This document shows positions 60,668 through 64,000 of a stretch of DNA of 64,000 bases, piece by piece (position 1 is the stretch's first letter; the number at the start of each line of letters is the position of its first letter). Origin of the DNA: JBBDIX01 sp050486225 (GTDB lineage: Bacteria; Actinomycetota; Nitriliruptoria; Nitriliruptorales; Nitriliruptoraceae); NCBI GenBank assembly GCA_050486225.1, contig JBJHCV010000007.1, positions 62,001-126,000 of the forward strand, in the 5' to 3' direction. Below the pieces are notes generated by a model. That model was given only the letters and a program-made list of their open reading frames with translations. It did no database searches and had not been told where the DNA came from. Position numbers and translations under genes: made by a program.

Positions 60668-60929
60668 CGAGGGTCACGTCGTCATCGTCGAGTCAGGCCA
60701 CAGGTTCGTCGACCCGCTCGCAGACGTGGGGAGGGCCACCGTCACGGCGTGGAGGCATCGATTCGGCTTCGTCTGAACGAGTCAGGTCGAGCCGACCCGG
60801 CGAGGGGCTGTCACGCGCCAGACGGTCGCGGACCGGCACTCGGACGGCCCAGGGCGATCGGCCTCGGCCCACACCCCGGTGCGCGGTACTGCGTTCGCGG
60901 AGGGAACCGTGCCGTGGAGGGGGTGCGCT

Positions 60930-62318
60930 TGGCTCGGTCCGTTCCCCCGGAACGGCGGTGGACGTCGGAGTCGCCGGCGGAACGATCCGTGTGGCGACGA
61001 CGCGAGGCGGGCGCCGTCGAGATCCGCGATCCCGTCCAGCAGGCCAGGCGAGCACGCGCGTTCGCTGAACGAGCGCTGGTGTCGTCGGGTGTGGACACGG
61101 CGACGATCGCGATGCGCTGGGCGGTGGCCGTGCAGGACTGTCGCCTGGACACGCCCGGTGAACCGGTTCTCGACGACACGCGGCTCTGGGACTCCCGTGC
61201 CGTGGACCAACTGCGAGCGATGTGGCGGCGGGCGTGCGGTCCGTTGAGCGGCGGGGAGCGGCCGCTGGGTCAGGATTCGCAGCACGGGTCGCCGAGGTGC
61301 TCCGTGGGCGATCACGGACCGGGCGACCGACGGTGGCGAGCGCGGTCGACGACCACGAAGCGCGGGTGCGGGTGCTCACCGAGTCGCACCGCAACGTGCT
61401 GCACCGATTCGCGGCCCACCCTCACGTGCTCGTGCATTGTGTCGCGTGCACGGGCAAGACCGTGCTCACGCTCCATGCGGCCGCGCGATTCGCCTCTCTG
61501 GGCAGCCGGGTTCTGCTCACGTGCTGGAACGTCGTGCTGTCACGCTGGTTGCTGGAGTCCCTGCGTGACGAACTTCGACAGATGGGGAGTCCGCTGCCGG
61601 ACGAGGTCACCAGTGACCCGTCCGGGAAGATCGTGGTGAGCAATGTCGTGGACCTCGCACGCCACGCGCCCGGCGAGATGCCTGACGGCGACGACTCGGA
61701 GTGGTACCACGAGGTGCTGCCGTCCAGGCTGTCGCCTGCGGTGACCGGCGGGGAGTTCGAGGTGGTCGTGCTCGATGAGGCACAGGACCTCAGCGAGTTC
61801 TGGGTGCTGGCGGTCTCGCAGCTGCTGGCGAGGGAGGGGCGCTGTGGTATGCGTTCGCCGCCGAGTTCGGTGCGGTGGAGCTCGACTGTGTGAGTGGGGA
61901 CGGGCCACCGGTGCGATTCGTCTCGTGTGCCTACGCGGCGATCATCGACGGCACCAGAGCCGTCGCACGACGACTCCAGCGTGAAGAGCGGATCGCTGAC
62001 GGGGACCTGGCCGTGCTGTGGCGCTTCCACAACCCGAGTCAGGGTCGTGCCACGCAACTGGCAGGTCACGCGCTGTCCGGATCCCTCATCGCCACAGACA
62101 GCGCATCGTTCAAGGGCATGAAGCGGCCCGTGGTCGTCCTCGGACTGGACATCGACCCGACCAGGCGGAGCCTTGACGAGGTTCGGCGGGCCATCTACGC
62201 GGCAGCCACCCGGGCCCGTTCGCTGCTGGTGGTCGTCGGGGATCCCGACGTGGCGCAGGACGTCGGGCTCGATGCACTGGCGGAGCGGCTTCGAGGGGGA
62301 GTGGAGGTGTCGACGTGA
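60930..62318 (+). pseudogene. Decayed NERD-UvrD-type helicase, broken by frameshifts and an internal deletion
   Basis: Fragments read in order but change frame. About 60960-61005 (DVGVAGGTIRVATT, NERD-like) is in one frame; 61008-61265 (EIRDPVQQARRARAFAERAL) in a second; 61270-61850 back in the first, with Walker A variant VACTGKTVLTLHAA and Walker B VVVLDEAQDLSEF; 61850-62318 in a third, with SFKGMKRPVVVLGLDID and AIYAAATRARSLLVV. The segment after DEAQDL (motifs III-IV, expected NLR-type region) is missing. An intact version would be a NERD-domain superfamily I helicase, often found in defence or repair loci. Start and end are approximate. Confidence 0.75.
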
Positions 62319-62337
62319 CCGTCATGGGTGGTGGGGC

Positions 62338-63639
62338 ATGGACCTGGAGCAGCAGTTCCACGCCGCGATGCTGGACATCTACCGCGTGGCTAGGCGGGAC
62401 CTCTCCTACCGTGTCACCCGGTTCCTTCAGTTCGTCGAGTCGCGGGGAGGGGTCGAGGCCGCCAGACAGCTGCTGAAGGGATCCCCGTCGGAGGGCTTCG
62501 CGATCCTGTGGGAGAAGGGCCGGATCGACCTCTCCATGGAAGCGCACGTCCTCAGGACCGATTTCCGTTCGCTGTTCACCGATCAGGAGCTCCGAGTTGG
62601 CGAGGATCGGCTTCGACAGTTCGGCCACACGTCGCCTGGCTACGGTCGGTGCCGTGCGCATGGTCCGACTGGGTGCGCGGCGTGGAGGGTGACGGGGCTG
62701 GTGTCACGGGATCGGATCGCCGGGACCTTGCTCGGGATGGCTGCGGGCGATGCGCTGGGCGCGGGCTACGAGTTCGCCGGACCTCCGAAGGGTGAGGTCG
62801 CCATGATCGGCGGAGGACTGGGTGGGTTCGCGCCGGGGGAGTGGACGGACGACACCTCGATGGCGGTGTGCATCGCCGAGGTGGCCGCCACCGGGGCCAT
62901 CGACCTCGAGGCGATCGGTGAACGATTCCTGCAGTGGCATCGTTCCGGTCCGAAGGACATCGGGATCTCCACGGCAGCGGTCCTCGGGCGGGCGGCGTCC
63001 GGACGTGAACTGCCGTCCTCGGCCAGGGCGTACCTGTACGCGCACCCGAAGGGAGCTGCGGGCAACGGCGCGCTGATGAGGACCGCGCCCGTCGCGCTCA
63101 CGCACCTGGGCGACGACGGATCGATCGCGACGGCGGCGCGGGCGGTCGCCGAACTGACGCACGCGGATCCGCTGGCGGGGGACAGCTGTGTGCTGTGGTG
63201 CGTTGCGATCGACCGGGCGGTCCGGGAGGACCGACTCGACGGGGTGCGCGACGGACTCGACCTCCTGCCCGAGTCGCGTCGTGACTTGTGGTCGGACGCC
63301 CTTGCGCGGGCCGAGCAGTCGTCGCCGCGCGAGTTCACGCCCAACGGGTTCACGGTCACGGCGCTGCAGGCCGCGTACTCGGCCGTGGTGCACACGCCGA
63401 TCCCCGCCGGCGACCCGGCGCTGCACCTGCGGAACGCCCTCGTCGAGGCTGTGCGCATCGGTGACGACACGGACACGGTTGCGGCGATCGCTGGGATGGT
63501 GCTCGGCGCCCGGTGGGGTGCGTCTGCCGTCCCCGCCGAGTGGCGAGATGTCCTGCACGGCTGGCCCGGCCTTCGTGCGCCCGATCTCGAGCGGCTCGCG
63601 GTCCTCACCGCCGCGCGAGGCGGTGCGACGAACGACTGA
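62338..63639 (+). CDS. Small helper domain fused to an ADP-ribosylglycohydrolase
   Basis: One open frame of 433 residues. Residues 1-95 (MDLEQQFHAAMLDIYR, RFLQFVESRGGVEAARQLLK, GFAILWEKGRIDLSMEA, FRSLFTDQELRVGEDRL) resemble a small actinobacterial protein usually encoded alone. A low-complexity joint follows (96-121). From GTG 62701 (residue 122) the ADP-ribosylglycohydrolase domain begins: RIAGTLLGMAAGDALG, GEWTDDTSMAVCIAE, GNGALMRTAPVAL and VRIGDDTDTVAAIAGMVLGA, with all metal-ligand blocks. It removes ADP-ribose from proteins or nucleic acids. The joint may be a former spacer that lost its stop, so separate initiation at 62701 is possible. Confidence 0.72.
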   Translation: MDLEQQFHAAMLDIYRVARRDLSYRVTRFLQFVESRGGVEAARQLLKGSPSEGFAILWEKGRIDLSMEAHVLRTDFRSLFTDQELRVGEDRLRQFGHTSPGYGRCRAHGPTGCAAWRVTGLVSRDRIAGTLLGMAAGDALGAGYEFAGPPKGEVAMIGGGLGGFAPGEWTDDTSMAVCIAEVAATGAIDLEAIGERFLQWHRSGPKDIGISTAAVLGRAASGRELPSSARAYLYAHPKGAAGNGALMRTAPVALTHLGDDGSIATAARAVAELTHADPLAGDSCVLWCVAIDRAVREDRLDGVRDGLDLLPESRRDLWSDALARAEQSSPREFTPNGFTVTALQAAYSAVVHTPIPAGDPALHLRNALVEAVRIGDDTDTVAAIAGMVLGARWGASAVPAEWRDVLHGWPGLRAPDLERLAVLTAARGGATND

Positions 63640-63854
63640 TCCGACCGCGCGGCCCTCGAAACCTCTGCGGTCACGCCATCACACGCCTGGACGTCGAGCA
63701 CCGCCAGCGGGGCGGGGGTGGTGGCGGGGTCGACTCGACGCGATGGCCGTGAGAGGGGACCAGATGCCCTGTCGGCGCCGCGACCCCGGTGGTACGTCTC
63801 GTCAGCGACGTCGACGCCTCGTCGCGCCGCCGCCTCACCGCAGGAGGAGCCATC

Positions 63855-64000
63855 ATGATCCCGGTGATCAGCAGTATCGCGGTGCTCGGCCTCGCAGCCG
63901 TCGTGCTCGCAGGATGTGGGGGCGGATCCCCGACCCCCGCAGACACGGAACTGCCGAACCCGGCGTCGGTCAACTGCCTCGAGCAGGGCGGGCGACTCGA
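63855..64000 (+). CDS. DUF333 lipoprotein (truncated by window end)
   Basis: 48 residues are visible: a signal peptide with lipobox LAGC (Cys21), a short Thr/Pro linker, and the start of a DUF333 domain (PNPASVNCLEQGGRL). The DUF333 start is nearly identical in pattern to the lipoprotein at 58217 (ANPASVHCEEQGGS), suggesting duplicated or recurrent modules. GGAGGAG lies 8 bases before the ATG at 63855. The 215 bases before it hold no gene I can support. Confidence 0.75.
   Translation, partial: MIPVISSIAVLGLAAVVLAGCGGGSPTPADTELPNPASVNCLEQGGRL

Noticed and set aside
49195..64000. Integrated genomic island anchored at tRNA-Arg
   Set aside because: No integrase, no second copy of the tRNA 3' end that I could find, and base composition does not visibly change; the region is merely accessory in character.
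1..64000. CRISPR arrays, insertion sequences, prophage genes, rRNA genes
   Set aside because: I looked for regular repeats, transposase or integrase motifs and rRNA cores on both strands and saw none.

Overview
The window is high-GC (about 70% by eye) bacterial chromosome and looks like Actinomycetota. Lineage markers include DisA next to a 163-residue CarD, an IspD-IspF-CysS-RlmB run, the fused 2-oxoglutarate enzyme KGD, a GpgS-type glucosyltransferase, DUF3263, LytR_C and DUF2752 proteins, many GTG starts and at least one leaderless-looking promoter. The proteome is notably acidic, and a deep-branching class such as Nitriliruptoria or Acidimicrobiia is possible, but I cannot fix the lineage from the sequence. 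I see no CRISPR array, insertion sequence, integrase or phage block.

Layout. 1-9.4 kb: a truncated helicase (minus), then disA, carD, ispD, ispF, cysS, rlmB and a large PAS histidine kinase (plus). 9.4-14.3 kb (minus): a lipoprotein, a VOC protein, and an EcoRII-type restriction-modification system (nuclease, cytosine methylase, Vsr repair nuclease), with yaaA upstream. 14.4-19.7 kb (plus): an unusual hairpin leader, then four tightly packed genes: phosphoesterase, receiver-flavoreductase fusion, cyclic-nucleotide-binding histidine kinase, and cyclase-like DUF2652 protein. 19.8-26.9 kb: mostly signalling (membrane histidine kinase, Ser/Thr kinase, response regulator) with tRNA-Thr, small membrane proteins and gpgS.

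27.0-28.9 kb is the most interesting segment. A SAM-I riboswitch precedes a threonine-synthase-like gene and a CysO/MoaD-like sulfur carrier. This matches the MetM/MetO route to homocysteine from O-phosphohomoserine described in Streptomyces, and the riboswitch supports a methionine role rather than a threonine role. 29-36 kb: calcium/sodium exchanger, FKBP lipoprotein, rhodanese with a CoA-disulfide-reductase-like enzyme, a DNA-repair HhH protein and a penicillin-binding protein. 36-48 kb: kgd, a putative glycoside hydrolase, a polysaccharide deacetylase, a sugar kinase, an alpha/beta hydrolase, two small membrane proteins and metG.

48-64 kb is looser and more accessory. It holds about 600 bases with no convincing gene, a membrane protein with a CPTCN motif, tRNA-Arg, two secreted lipoproteins (one with a BP74-like domain), and a four-gene operon joining an ABC importer to an adenine-deaminase-like enzyme. 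Opposite lie a GerMN/DUF333 lipoprotein and a YtcJ-like amidohydrolase. The window ends with a decayed NERD-UvrD helicase pseudogene, an ADP-ribosylglycohydrolase fused to a small helper domain, and the start of a second DUF333 lipoprotein.
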